This document shows, in pieces, positions 46,370 to 54,938 of a stretch of 64,000 bases of DNA (position 1 is the first letter of the stretch; each line of letters begins with the position of its first letter). Made by a program: the position numbers and the translations under genes. Origin of the DNA: Shinella lacus (lineage in GTDB: Bacteria; Pseudomonadota; Alphaproteobacteria; Rhizobiales; Rhizobiaceae); NCBI RefSeq assembly GCF_010994755.1, contig NZ_WHSB02000001.1:917423-981422 (forward strand). Reading direction: 5' to 3'. The notes beneath the pieces were generated by a model. It had not been told where the DNA came from. It ran no database searches and saw only the letters and a list, made by a program, of their open reading frames with translations.

Positions 46370-46397
46370 CGAGCGCCCTATCCGCCTCGGGCGCTCG
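46370..46397 (+). terminator. Stem-loop terminator
   Basis: CGAGCGCCC pairs perfectly with GGGCGCTCG over a ten-base loop and is followed by TTTCC. It lies about 100 bases after the DUF6894 gene. Confidence 0.6.
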
Positions 46398-46512
46398 TTT
46401 CCTATTTGTGGATCACCTTCAAACTTCCCACTCGTAATCCCGCATAGGTTGAGGTCAATTTCGCGCAAGCTTATTTAGTCAGGTTACACAGCCGAACGTA
46501 TAGGAGGAGGGC

Positions 46513-46734
46513 GTGGAAATATCTGGCAATGCCGAAGAGCAGATTTCTAGCATTGAACGCGCGGCCTGGAACATTGCAGCTCGACACCTCGCACGCGGTC
46601 AAAAGGACCCCGTGCAAATGATTGTGGAAGCGATCAATGAAGAACGGGCGCGCTATATCGAATTATTTCGGTTGGCCGCAGGCGAAACAACCGAAATACC
46701 ACCACACCTAGCCGACCCCGATTTCGAGCGGTGA
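46513..46734 (+). CDS. Small protein of unknown function
   Basis: A 73-residue protein with a GTG start directly preceded by a strong ribosome binding site (AGGAGGAGGGC), which is the main reason to call it a gene. The central part looks helical (ERAAWNIAARHLARGQKDP, then VEAINEERARYIELFRLA). No domain was recognised and there are no membrane segments. Confidence 0.6.
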   Translation: MEISGNAEEQISSIERAAWNIAARHLARGQKDPVQMIVEAINEERARYIELFRLAAGETTEIPPHLADPDFER

Positions 46735-46762
46735 AAGCAGCGCGGAACGAAAATCGTCGCCG

Positions 46763-46954
46763 CTAGGCTTTACCGTTCAAAGTGCGAAGGCTAGGATTCG
46801 TTGAAGGACTGGCTCCATCGACAGAACGCTCCGCGTCATCGACGTCTTTTTCGGCCTGAAGCCAATGGCCTAGAGAGCGCCCATCTAGCGACCCCTCCTG
46901 CTGCCAGATTTCAAAGGCACGCGCCTTGATGCGCCTGTCGCGTTCGTCGCCCAT
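46763..46954 (-). CDS. DUF2934 domain small protein
   Basis: A 63-residue protein matching the DUF2934 pattern (RIKARAFEIWQQEG, then HWLQAEKDV). The family is widespread in rhizobia and methylobacteria with unknown function. The ATG at 46954 lies four bases after the stop of an upstream 24-residue membrane peptide gene, and its ribosome binding site (AGGTGA) overlaps that stop, so the two are coupled. Confidence 0.75.
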   Translation of the reverse strand: MGDERDRRIKARAFEIWQQEGSLDGRSLGHWLQAEKDVDDAERSVDGASPSTNPSLRTLNGKA

Positions 46955-46958
46955 GGTG

Positions 46959-47033
46959 TCACCTGAAACCGAGGAAAGACAGCACGACAAGGACGATGAC
47001 GACGAGGCCGACAATGTAGATAATCCGGTTCAT
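46959..47033 (-). CDS. Tiny single-span membrane protein, 24 residues
   Basis: The minus-strand frame starts MNRIIYIVG and continues as an unbroken valine- and leucine-rich hydrophobic segment, ending in FLGFR. This is a full membrane helix with one basic residue at each end. GGAG precedes the ATG, and the stop codon overlaps the ribosome binding site of the DUF2934 gene. Very short proteins of this type are conserved in Rhizobiaceae beside stress genes. Confidence 0.65.
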   Translation of the reverse strand: MNRIIYIVGLVVIVLVVLSFLGFR

Positions 47034-47281
47034 GATGGAACTCCATTTGATTGGGAAGACGAACGCCGTTTCCGAGTAGAAGTTCCAATCAATTGCCCGC
47101 TGCAAATTCACGACGCGTTCTGCCTAACTCTCAATTCGCTCGCGTGTGGATTTCGCTTCGAAGCGAAAGCGACCGGACAATTGAAGCTTCGACCACAAGA
47201 GTTTGCTACGTATCGTCTTTGGATCGACCTCTATTAAACTGCAATCGGTTTCGAGGTGGCGCCTCCACAATTGGTGATTGT

Positions 47282-48178
47282 ATGACCATATTTTCTGTCC
47301 GGCATGTCACCACGTATCAGTACAAGAGGCGCGTGGCGTTTGGTGAACATCGACTGCTGTTTCGACCGAGGGATAGTTTCGATCAAACACTCCTGAATTC
47401 TCGCCTTTCTGTGGAACCGCAACCAGATCGTATCCGTTGGATTCTCGATGTTTTCGGCAATTGCGTCGCGCTCGTCGGTTTTTCCCAAACCTCGCGTAAC
47501 CTCCGCTTCGAAACGATCATCCGCCTTGAGCACACGCCGCAGGCGGCGATGGATCTGCAGATCGACGAGAGGGCCCTCACCTATCCTTTTGTCTATGACG
47601 CGGAAGAGGCGCCAGATCTGGAAAGTACAATCAAGCGCCATTACCCCGATCCCGATGGCGAGATCGCCAGATGGGCACAGCAGTTTGTGAAGATCGGACA
47701 GCCCACTGAAACCGGCCATCTGTTGATGACGATGTGTTACGCGATCCATGAGGGCTTTGCCTATGCCCGGCGCATGGCGCACGGAACGCAGGCGCCGCTC
47801 GAGACGCTAAAACTTCGGCGCGGCACCTGCCGGGATTTCGCGCTGCTGACGATGGAAGCGGCGAGATCGCTCGGCCTCGCAGCACGCTTCGTCACCGGTT
47901 ACATCTACGTTCCCGATCGTGACGGCTCAACGACGCTCGGCGGGGGATCAACTCATGCCTGGTGCCAGGTGTATCTGCCCGGCGCGGGTTGGGTGGAGTT
48001 CGATCCGACCAACGGCATCGTCGGCAACCGCGACCTCATCCGCGTCGGCGTTGCGCGCGATCCCAGACAGGCCATCCCCCTTTGGGGCAGCTACGACGGC
48101 AGAGCATCCGACTTCGAGAATATGTCCGTGCAGGTTAATGTTACGACCGACGATCAGGATGCCAAACACAATGGATGA
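47282..48178 (+). CDS. Transglutaminase-like superfamily protein
   Basis: A 298-residue cytoplasmic protein with an N-terminal beta-rich domain (FSVRHVTTYQYKRRV) and a transglutaminase-like cysteine protease core. The catalytic cysteine is in RRGTCRDFALL, the histidine in STHAWCQVYLPG and the aspartate in FDPTNG. It probably acts as a protease or peptide-modifying enzyme. It is followed by a second transglutaminase-like gene 76 bases further on. Confidence 0.88.
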   Translation: MTIFSVRHVTTYQYKRRVAFGEHRLLFRPRDSFDQTLLNSRLSVEPQPDRIRWILDVFGNCVALVGFSQTSRNLRFETIIRLEHTPQAAMDLQIDERALTYPFVYDAEEAPDLESTIKRHYPDPDGEIARWAQQFVKIGQPTETGHLLMTMCYAIHEGFAYARRMAHGTQAPLETLKLRRGTCRDFALLTMEAARSLGLAARFVTGYIYVPDRDGSTTLGGGSTHAWCQVYLPGAGWVEFDPTNGIVGNRDLIRVGVARDPRQAIPLWGSYDGRASDFENMSVQVNVTTDDQDAKHNG

Positions 48179-48254
48179 GTGGAACTCCCGCGTTTTCCGG
48201 GCGTTGCACTCGACAGCCTCGTTGGCAAAACTTCCTCCTCCAAAGGACGCGAAC

Positions 48255-49070
48255 ATGAAAATACGTGCTGGGTTTCACGTCGGCTATGAATGCAAGCAGG
48301 CGACGCCGATGCTGCTGGTCCTCAACATCCACCCATCACGCCGCCCGGATCTTCTCACGGAACAGGTGCTGAGTTTCGATCGGCCGATCGAGACGTGGGA
48401 TTACATCGATGGCTTCGGCAATGCGTGTAGCCGGATCGTTGCGCCGCCGGGGCTGACCACGATCTCCACGAGGTTCGAGATCTATGACAGTGGCCAGCCC
48501 GATCCCGTGCCGGAAAATGCCTTCCAGCATGACATCAAGGACTTGCCGGACGACGTTCTGGTCTACCTGCTCGGCAGCCGCTATTGCGATACCGACCATC
48601 TGGCGGATTTCGCCTGGGAGACGTTTTCAGCCACTCCGCTCGGCTGGCCGCGGGTACAGGCCATATTAGATTTCGTCCACAACCATATCGCCTTCGATTA
48701 CCAGAAGGCGGATCCGTTGAGGACTGCCTCCGGCGGATATGCCGACCAGACAGGCGTCTGCCGCGACTTCGCCCATCTCGCGATCACGCTTTGCCGGTGC
48801 ATGAACATTCCGGCCCGCTATTGCACGGGTTATCTCGGCGACATCGGCGTGCCGATAGACCCAAACCCGATGGATTTCAGCGCTTGGTTCGAAGTCTATC
48901 TCGGAGGGCACTGGCATACCGTCGATGCGCGGCACAACACGCCCCGCATCGGCCGTATATTGATGGCAACCGGCCGGGACGCCACCGATGTGGCGCTGAC
49001 AACCGCCTTCGGGCCGGCAATTCTCTCCCGCTTCGAAGTCGTGACAGAAGAGATTTCCCACGCTGCCTAG
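48255..49070 (+). CDS. Second transglutaminase-like protein
   Basis: A 271-residue protein with an N-terminal domain distinct from its neighbour and a transglutaminase core: cysteine in QTGVCRDFAHL, histidine replaced in the usual HAW position by FSAWFEVYLGG, and aspartate in VDARHN. The replacement of the catalytic histidine by serine should be checked, but a histidine follows at GGHWHTVD. It is similar to genes in the same arrangement in other rhizobia. The function is unknown. Confidence 0.85.
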   Translation: MKIRAGFHVGYECKQATPMLLVLNIHPSRRPDLLTEQVLSFDRPIETWDYIDGFGNACSRIVAPPGLTTISTRFEIYDSGQPDPVPENAFQHDIKDLPDDVLVYLLGSRYCDTDHLADFAWETFSATPLGWPRVQAILDFVHNHIAFDYQKADPLRTASGGYADQTGVCRDFAHLAITLCRCMNIPARYCTGYLGDIGVPIDPNPMDFSAWFEVYLGGHWHTVDARHNTPRIGRILMATGRDATDVALTTAFGPAILSRFEVVTEEISHAA

Positions 49071-49189
49071 AAGGGCATTCGAAAATGCGAAGTCGAGAAC
49101 TGCTGGCGTTGAAGGAGAACGACCCCGGAACAACAGCTTTTCTCAGACGCAAAATCCGACGTCGCTGTGCGGATCCACATCTGGTGACC

Positions 49190-50266
49190 TCACTTTAAAA
49201 AGACTTGCCCATCCAACAGCTTGCGCGCGGTACGCAGGAACGAGCACTCACCGAGCCCGCCCGATGCATCCTTGTCGAGCCGCAGCAGGATGTCCATCTG
49301 GCCCGTTGGATGCTCGACGGCGACGGTCTTGACTTCGCCTTCCGGAAGCACCGCCATGGAGGCTGCCGGGCTTTCAGAAAACATGCAGGCCGTCGCCACA
49401 CTCAGCGCACCGAAAACACCGATGGAGGCATGCACGCGGTGGGGAATGAAGCTGCGGGTCATGATGGCGCCACCGCCGGTCGGCGGGGCGACGAGCGTCA
49501 TCTTGGGCACGGATTTTTTCGCGACGTCACCGAGGTTCATCAATGGACCGGCTGCAAGCCGGATGCGCTCGACGCGCGCCTTGACCGTCTCGTTCGCTTC
49601 CAACTCCTCGCGGCTTTCATAACCCGTCAGTCCGAAATCCGAGGCGCGCATGACGACGACGGGCATGCCGTTGTCGATCAGCGTGCAGGTCACGCCGTCG
49701 ATCTCGGTCGCGGCCGAACCGGTCGGCAGCAATGCGCCACAACTTGAACCCGCAGCATCGGTGAAGGCAAGGTAGACGGGCGCCGCCGATCCCGGAACGC
49801 CATCGATGCGTGCCTCGCCGGCATAGACCGGCCGGCCGTTCTCGGTGCGGATTCGTGCGACGGCGGATTGTGCAGTGTTCTCCATGAATATGCGGATGAC
49901 GGTCTCACCCTCTTGGGCCTTGACGAGCCCGCGTTCAATTGCAAACGCGCCAATGCCGGCGAGGATGTTACCGCAGTTCTGGCTGTCGCTTACGAGCGCC
50001 TGGTCGACGAAGACCTGGAGGAACAGGTAGTCGACGTCGAAATCCGGCCGGGTCGAGGCCCGCACGACTGCTACCTTGCTGGTCAGCGGGTCCGCGCCGC
50101 CGATGCCGTCGATCTGGCGCGGATCGGGCGAACCCATGATGCGCAGCAGAAGCCGGTCGCGTTCCGCGGGGTCTGAAGGCAGGTCGTCGGCGAGGAAATA
50201 GGCCCCCTTCGACGTGCCACCCCTCATCATCATGCACGCGATGCCATCCGGCGTCATGTCCGTCAC
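49190..50266 (-). CDS. galD: 4-oxalomesaconate tautomerase, GalD-like (PrpF family)
   Basis: A 358-residue protein of the PrpF isomerase family with the two-domain pattern (MMMRGGTSKGAYF near the N-terminus; SQNCGNILAGIGAFA carrying the active-site cysteine). GalD converts the keto form of 4-oxalomesaconate into the enol form. It is the last gene of a seven-gene minus-strand operon that also encodes GalB- and GalC-like enzymes and a tricarboxylate transporter, which supports the assignment over methylitaconate isomerase. Confidence 0.82.
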   Translation of the reverse strand: MTDMTPDGIACMMMRGGTSKGAYFLADDLPSDPAERDRLLLRIMGSPDPRQIDGIGGADPLTSKVAVVRASTRPDFDVDYLFLQVFVDQALVSDSQNCGNILAGIGAFAIERGLVKAQEGETVIRIFMENTAQSAVARIRTENGRPVYAGEARIDGVPGSAAPVYLAFTDAAGSSCGALLPTGSAATEIDGVTCTLIDNGMPVVVMRASDFGLTGYESREELEANETVKARVERIRLAAGPLMNLGDVAKKSVPKMTLVAPPTGGGAIMTRSFIPHRVHASIGVFGALSVATACMFSESPAASMAVLPEGEVKTVAVEHPTGQMDILLRLDKDASGGLGECSFLRTARKLLDGQVFLK

Positions 50267-50288
50267 TCCTATCGATCTCTATTCAAGT

Positions 50289-50795
50289 TCAGGGAAGCGG
50301 CAGTTCGAGCAGCTTGCCGAACAGCCCATAGGCAATCGCCCAAAAGCCGACACCCGTCGCGATCGCGCGCACGAACGGCCTTTCCCCGGGGAAGAGCAGC
50401 GTCGCCACGCCCGTGCCAATACCGAGGCAGAGCGCAAGGCCTATCCAGTTCGCGCTGAGCGCCACGGCAACGAAGAGGCCGAGCAGGCCGGCAACACGCG
50501 GCACGTCGATCCTGTCGCTTGAACCACCGAGGTCGATGCCGCGCAGGACCTGCACCAGATAGACCGCCGAGACGATGAGGCCGAAGACGGAGACCTGCAT
50601 CGGCAATGACCCCGGCCCAACATCGCCGCGCGAATGACCGGCAGGCAGAGCGAGGCTCATGAAGAGGAAGCTCGCATTCCACGCGATGGAAATGCAGGCC
50701 GCGACGAGGTTCTGCCAGAAGTGCTTGCGGGTGGCCTCTCCCCCCGGCGCGGGGGAGAGGTGGGAGCCCGGAACAGCCGAAGCCTGGTTCGTCAT
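50289..50795 (-). CDS. TctB-like small membrane subunit of a tripartite tricarboxylate transporter
   Basis: A 168-residue protein with four hydrophobic segments, the small membrane subunit of a TTT transporter. Residues about 10-22 (LSPAPGGE and neighbours) are encoded by a GC palindrome at 50735-50760, so the hydrophilic N-terminus is probably an insertion or extension and the true start may be later. The ATG at 50795 overlaps the TctC stop by four bases. Confidence 0.83.
   Translation of the reverse strand: MTNQASAVPGSHLSPAPGGEATRKHFWQNLVAACISIAWNASFLFMSLALPAGHSRGDVGPGSLPMQVSVFGLIVSAVYLVQVLRGIDLGGSSDRIDVPRVAGLLGLFVAVALSANWIGLALCLGIGTGVATLLFPGERPFVRAIATGVGFWAIAYGLFGKLLELPLP
50735..50760. 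repeat. GC palindrome of rhizobial intergenic type inside tctB
   Basis: CCTCTCCCCC at 50735-50744 pairs perfectly with GGGGGAGAGG at 50751-50760 over a six-base loop. Palindromes of this CTCTCCCC type are dispersed repeats in rhizobial genomes, normally between genes. Here it lies in the first 20 codons of the TctB-like gene. Confidence 0.6.
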
Positions 50796-51781
50796 TGGGC
50801 GTATCCGTTCGCTTTCAGGAATTCGAGCTGGTTGGTGAGGTCGCTTTCAGCCCGCTTGGTGAATTCCTCTTCCTTCCAGTCTGGGCTGTCCTGGAACTGC
50901 TCGGTCTGGAACTTCTTCCAGTCTGCCGAGGCAGTGACCTTATCGACCGCCGCCTGGATCGATTCGACCACATCGTCGGGCGTTCCAGCCTTCACGGCGA
51001 TCCCGCGCCAGACCGCGCCTTCGATGTCGTAGCCCTGCTCCTTGAAGGTCGGCGTATCGGGCAGGAATTCGCTACGCTTGTCGGTGGAAACGCCGAGCAG
51101 TTTGATCTCTCCATTCTTGACCTGGGCAAGGCCGGTCGATGGCGTCATCATCGCGGCGTCGATATGTTTGCCGAGCAACGCAAGTGTCACCTTGCCGGAG
51201 GCGTCATGCGGGATCCAGCCGCTCTCAAAGCCGCCCGACTTCATCAGCTGGTAGAGCATATACTGGTGGAAGCCGCCGGGCGCATGGCCGCCGACCTTCT
51301 GCCCGCTCGGGTTTTCCTTCATGTATTTCACGAAGTCGTCGACGGACTTGAACTGGCTGTCGGACAATACCGCCAGCGAGGATGGCTCCGACTGCATGGC
51401 ACGCAGCATGCGGAAGTCCTTGAGCTCGAAGGGAATGAGGCCCTGGGCGATTCCGAAAGTCAGCGTTCCCGTGAAGACGAGGATGTTGTAGCCGTCCGCC
51501 GGCTGGGTCATGATCTGCGAAACGCCGACCGCACCGCTGCCGCCCGGCCGGTTATCGACCTTGACGCTCCAGCCGGATTCCTTTTCCAGAAGCTCGGCGA
51601 GCTTGCGGCCATAGGTATCGAGCGCTCCCCCGGCACCCGCCCAGACCACGAGTGTCACGGACTTTTCCGGAAAACCGGCCGCCATGGCCGGGGCCGGCAA
51701 AGCGACGCTTGAAAGGGCGAGCGCCAGTCCCAGGGCTGCCCCCGCCACGCGCGTGCCGAACGTTCTTCTATTGATGGTCAT
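50792..51781 (-). CDS. TctC-like periplasmic tricarboxylate-binding protein
   Basis: A 329-residue Bug-family binding protein with a signal peptide (residues 1-32, MTINRRTFGTRVAG then a hydrophobic core ending PAMAA) and the conserved KVDNRPGGSGAVG segment. The ATG at 51781 follows GGAGGAG; a longer frame upstream overlaps the preceding spacer. It delivers a carboxylate ligand to the TctA/TctB membrane pair. Confidence 0.88.
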   Translation of the reverse strand: MTINRRTFGTRVAGAALGLALALSSVALPAPAMAAGFPEKSVTLVVWAGAGGALDTYGRKLAELLEKESGWSVKVDNRPGGSGAVGVSQIMTQPADGYNILVFTGTLTFGIAQGLIPFELKDFRMLRAMQSEPSSLAVLSDSQFKSVDDFVKYMKENPSGQKVGGHAPGGFHQYMLYQLMKSGGFESGWIPHDASGKVTLALLGKHIDAAMMTPSTGLAQVKNGEIKLLGVSTDKRSEFLPDTPTFKEQGYDIEGAVWRGIAVKAGTPDDVVESIQAAVDKVTASADWKKFQTEQFQDSPDWKEEEFTKRAESDLTNQLEFLKANGYAQ

Positions 51782-51809
51782 ATGCCTTCTCCTCCTGTTG
51801 AACTTTTGA

Positions 51810-53330
51810 TCAGCGGGCAGTGCCGTTCGCCGTTTCGTCGACATCGACCTGCCGCACGCGGCGCTTCTGGAGCCGCCGCCATAGCGGCGTCAGCAGGCTG
51901 ACGAGGCTGAGGACGAGGAACAACAGGCTGACCGGATCGGTGATGAAAATCATGTAGTCGCCCTGCGAGGAAACCAGCGCTGTGCGGTAGTTGGATTCCA
52001 CGAGATAGCCGAGCACCATTGCGAGAATGATGGGCGCGACGGGGAAGCGCAGCTTCTTCATGAGATACCCGACGACACCGAAACCAAGCATCAGGTAGAC
52101 GTCGAACATCAGGTTGCGGATGGCGAAGGCGCCGAGCACGGCAAAGGCCATGATGCCGACCGCGATCACCGCATCCGGCAGGCGCATCACCCGCGCCATC
52201 AGCGGCAGGAACAGCGAGCCCGCGGCATATTGCACGAGCGACGCGATAATCGTGCCGAAGAGGATCGCATAGACCAGCGAGGGCGCTTCGGTGAAGAGCT
52301 GCGGGCCGGGATGTAGGCCATGCATGATGAGCGCGCCGACCATGATGGCGGTCGTCGGCGAGCCCGGCACGCCAAGTGCGAGAAGCGGAACGAGCGCCCC
52401 GCCGACGGTCGCGTTGTTGGAGGCTTCGGGCGCGGCGATGCCGTTTGCAGAGCCATGGCCGAATTCTTCGGGACGGCGATCGCGGGCCCGCGCATAATCG
52501 CGGGCGACCCAACAGGCGATATTGCCTCCAACGCCGGGCAGGATGCCGAGCAGCGTGCCGATGACCGAACCAGACAGCATGGAGCGCCAGGTTTCCTTCC
52601 ACAGCGCGCCGGACATGAAGACATGGCCGACCTTGTCCTTGATGACAGGTGCGGCCGCCACACGGTTCTCGATCATCACCAGCGCTTCCGACACAGCGAA
52701 AAGGCCGATAAGAGCGGCAAGGAACGGCACGCCTTCATAAAGCTCGAACAGGCCGAAGGTGAAGCGCGGCGTGCCGGCAATGGGGTCGATGCCGATCGTC
52801 GCGAGTGCGAGACCGAAGGCCGCGCAGACAAGCCCCTTGACCAGCGAGCCGCCGGAAAGTGCCGCGACAGACGTGAGCCCGAAAATGCCGACGGCAAAAT
52901 ATCCCGCTGGGCCGAATTTGAGGGCGAGCGAGGCCAGCGGCATGGCCAGCAGCAGCAGGGCCAGGCCACCGAAGACGCCGCCGACGGTCGATGCGGTGAG
53001 CGAAATCGAGATCGCCTCGTTCGCCTTGCCTTTACGGGCCATGGCGTAGCCGTCGATGGCGGTGGCTGCGGCGGCGGCCGTACCGGGCGTCGAGAGCAGG
53101 ATCGCGCTGATCGAACCGCCATACTCGGCCGAGGTATAGAGCGAGATCATCATCAGCATGCTGAGCTCGGGGCCGAGATTGTAGGTGAAGGGAATGAGCA
53201 GGCTCAGCCCGATCGACGGGCCGAGGCCCGGAAGCGCGCCGATGACGATACCGAGCAGTGCACCGATAATGAGGACCGCCAGGCCCGAAAAGGAGAAGAT
53301 GACGCCGAGCGACTGGATAATACCATCCAT
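51810..53330 (-). CDS. TctA-like large membrane subunit of a tripartite tricarboxylate transporter
   Basis: A 506-residue protein with about 11 to 12 membrane helices. The signature segment GALPGLGPSIGLSLL near residue 30 and the repeat GILPGVGGNIACW near residue 265 are typical of TctA. It begins one base after the stop of the oxidoreductase gene. Gene order is TctA-TctC-TctB. Confidence 0.92.
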   Translation of the reverse strand: MDGIIQSLGVIFSFSGLAVLIIGALLGIVIGALPGLGPSIGLSLLIPFTYNLGPELSMLMMISLYTSAEYGGSISAILLSTPGTAAAAATAIDGYAMARKGKANEAISISLTASTVGGVFGGLALLLLAMPLASLALKFGPAGYFAVGIFGLTSVAALSGGSLVKGLVCAAFGLALATIGIDPIAGTPRFTFGLFELYEGVPFLAALIGLFAVSEALVMIENRVAAAPVIKDKVGHVFMSGALWKETWRSMLSGSVIGTLLGILPGVGGNIACWVARDYARARDRRPEEFGHGSANGIAAPEASNNATVGGALVPLLALGVPGSPTTAIMVGALIMHGLHPGPQLFTEAPSLVYAILFGTIIASLVQYAAGSLFLPLMARVMRLPDAVIAVGIMAFAVLGAFAIRNLMFDVYLMLGFGVVGYLMKKLRFPVAPIILAMVLGYLVESNYRTALVSSQGDYMIFITDPVSLLFLVLSLVSLLTPLWRRLQKRRVRQVDVDETANGTAR

Positions 53331-53331
53331 G

Positions 53332-54216
53332 TCAGAGGTCCTTTGCCAGGCGGCGCGCCAGCACGGGCACGAAACCGCGATATCCGTCCGTCACGGCAAG
53401 GCCCTGATCCTTCATCGCCGCGTGGGCGCTGGCGATCGTCTCGCAGGCAGCCCGCGACATGGAAGCCTTCAGCCCGAACAACTCGACGGTTTCGGCCGCT
53501 TCTGTCATTTCGGTCACGCGACGCGCGCCGTGTTCGAAGGTTCGCGACAGGTAGTAGTCCGCGATCTGCCGCCAGTCGAGCCCCGGAAAGGTTTCCCCAA
53601 CGGAATCGAGGATGCGTTCGGTGACGCCAGCCCGCTCCGCCGACGACAGCGCCTCGATCAGCAGCGCTTCGACACCCTTGATCATCACCGAGCGGATCAT
53701 CTTCAGCGAGGAGGCCTGGCCGGGCGTGTCGCCGACGGCCTCGAGATTCATCCCGAGCGCATTCAGCCGCTCGGCCGCCTCACCCGCCCGCTTTCCGGCT
53801 ACCAGGATCGGCACCTTTTCCGCATAGGGTGGCACCCGCGCCATCACGGCACCTTCGACGAAGCTGCCCTTGCCGGTCTCGATTTCCTTTGCGGCGAGCG
53901 CCTTGGTATCGGGACCCACGGAGTTGAGATCGATGAAGATCGCGTTTGCCGAAAGATAGGGAGCGGCCGAGGCTGCAACGGCCTTGGTCGCCGCGCCGAC
54001 CACGAGTGACAGCACGACATCCGCCGAAGCGATATCCGCAATGTCGTCGAGCGGCTGCACGCCCCGTTCCGATGCGATACCGCGCAGGCCAGCCGAGGTT
54101 GTCGGGTCTCGGAAGCGCAGGTCGTAGGCGGCAAGCCGCGCGGCGTTGCGGTTGTTGAGGCCGCCGGCGATGGATTGTGCTGCCTCGCCGAAGCCGATGA
54201 AAGCAATCGTGGTCAT
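53332..54216 (-). CDS. NAD(P)-dependent oxidoreductase, 6-phosphogluconate-dehydrogenase-like with DUF1932
   Basis: A 294-residue beta-hydroxyacid-dehydrogenase-type protein with an N-terminal Rossmann motif (IAFIGFGEAAQSIAGGL) and a helical C-terminal DUF1932 domain (KMIRSVMIKGVEALLIEAL). It probably oxidises or reduces a hydroxy-carboxylate of the pathway. The ATG at 54216 follows GGGAGG. In the classical gallate pathway no such dehydrogenase is needed, so it may open a branch or feed a different substrate. Confidence 0.85.
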   Translation of the reverse strand: MTTIAFIGFGEAAQSIAGGLNNRNAARLAAYDLRFRDPTTSAGLRGIASERGVQPLDDIADIASADVVLSLVVGAATKAVAASAAPYLSANAIFIDLNSVGPDTKALAAKEIETGKGSFVEGAVMARVPPYAEKVPILVAGKRAGEAAERLNALGMNLEAVGDTPGQASSLKMIRSVMIKGVEALLIEALSSAERAGVTERILDSVGETFPGLDWRQIADYYLSRTFEHGARRVTEMTEAAETVELFGLKASMSRAACETIASAHAAMKDQGLAVTDGYRGFVPVLARRLAKDL

Positions 54217-54263
54217 TCGTCCTCCCGTGCGGAAAAGGTTCCTCCACCTTCCCCGGCTTTCGA

Positions 54264-54938
54264 TCAATCGATGTAGGTCAGCCCCTTGGCGGCAAGCGCC
54301 TCGCGCATCTTGTAGATGTCGAGACCCAGTTCGCCCGCGGCAAGCCGCTCGCGGGTCTGCCGCTCCTTTTCCATCCGCGCCCTGGATGCCCGCAGTGCGG
54401 CTTCCGCCTCGGCCTTCGGCACGACCATCACGCCATCGTCATCCGCAACGATGACGTCGCCAGGCGCGATACTGGCGCCGGCACAAACGATCGGGACGTT
54501 GACGGAGCCGAGCGTCGCCTTGACCGTGCCCTGCGCGGAGACGAAACGCGACCAGACGGGAAAGCCCATCTCCTCGAGTTCCGCGACGTCGCGAACGCCC
54601 GCTTCGATCACCAGGCCACGCACGCCACGCACCTTGAGCGATGTCGCGAGCAGTTCACCAAAATAGCCGGCATCACACAGTGAGGTGGGAGCGACGACGA
54701 GAATGTCGCCCTCCTGGCATTGCTCCACCGCCACATGCAGCATCCAGTTGTCCGCCGGCGGGATCGAGACTGTCACCGCCGTACCGGCCATGCGGGCGCC
54801 ATGCCAGATCGGCCGCATATAGGATTGCAGCAGGCCGACGCGGCCCATGGCTTCATGCACGGTCGACGTGCCGCATTCCGCCAGCGCATCGACGACGTTA
54901 AGCGGCGGCCGCACGATATTCCGGTGCACGACATTCAT
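54264..54938 (-). CDS. 4-carboxy-4-hydroxy-2-oxoadipate aldolase, GalC/LigK-like (RraA family)
   Basis: A 224-residue RraA-fold aldolase. The active site is indicated by the metal/oxyanion segment [17 protein letters not shown] and the loop [17 protein letters not shown]. Members split 4-carboxy-4-hydroxy-2-oxoadipate into pyruvate and oxaloacetate and often also decarboxylate oxaloacetate. The stop lies 47 bases before the oxidoreductase start and the ATG overlaps the GalB-like gene end. Confidence 0.87.
   Translation of the reverse strand: MNVVHRNIVRPPLNVVDALAECGTSTVHEAMGRVGLLQSYMRPIWHGARMAGTAVTVSIPPADNWMLHVAVEQCQEGDILVVAPTSLCDAGYFGELLATSLKVRGVRGLVIEAGVRDVAELEEMGFPVWSRFVSAQGTVKATLGSVNVPIVCAGASIAPGDVIVADDDGVMVVPKAEAEAALRASRARMEKERQTRERLAAGELGLDIYKMREALAAKGLTYID

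Noticed and set aside
49085..49198. 37-codon frame after the second transglutaminase gene
   Set aside because: Short, charged, without ribosome binding site, and it ends at the convergent galD-like gene.
49190..50266. Assignment as methylitaconate or 2-methylaconitate isomerase (PrpF)
   Set aside because: The family is the same, but no prpB/C/D genes are nearby while GalB- and GalC-like genes are in the operon.
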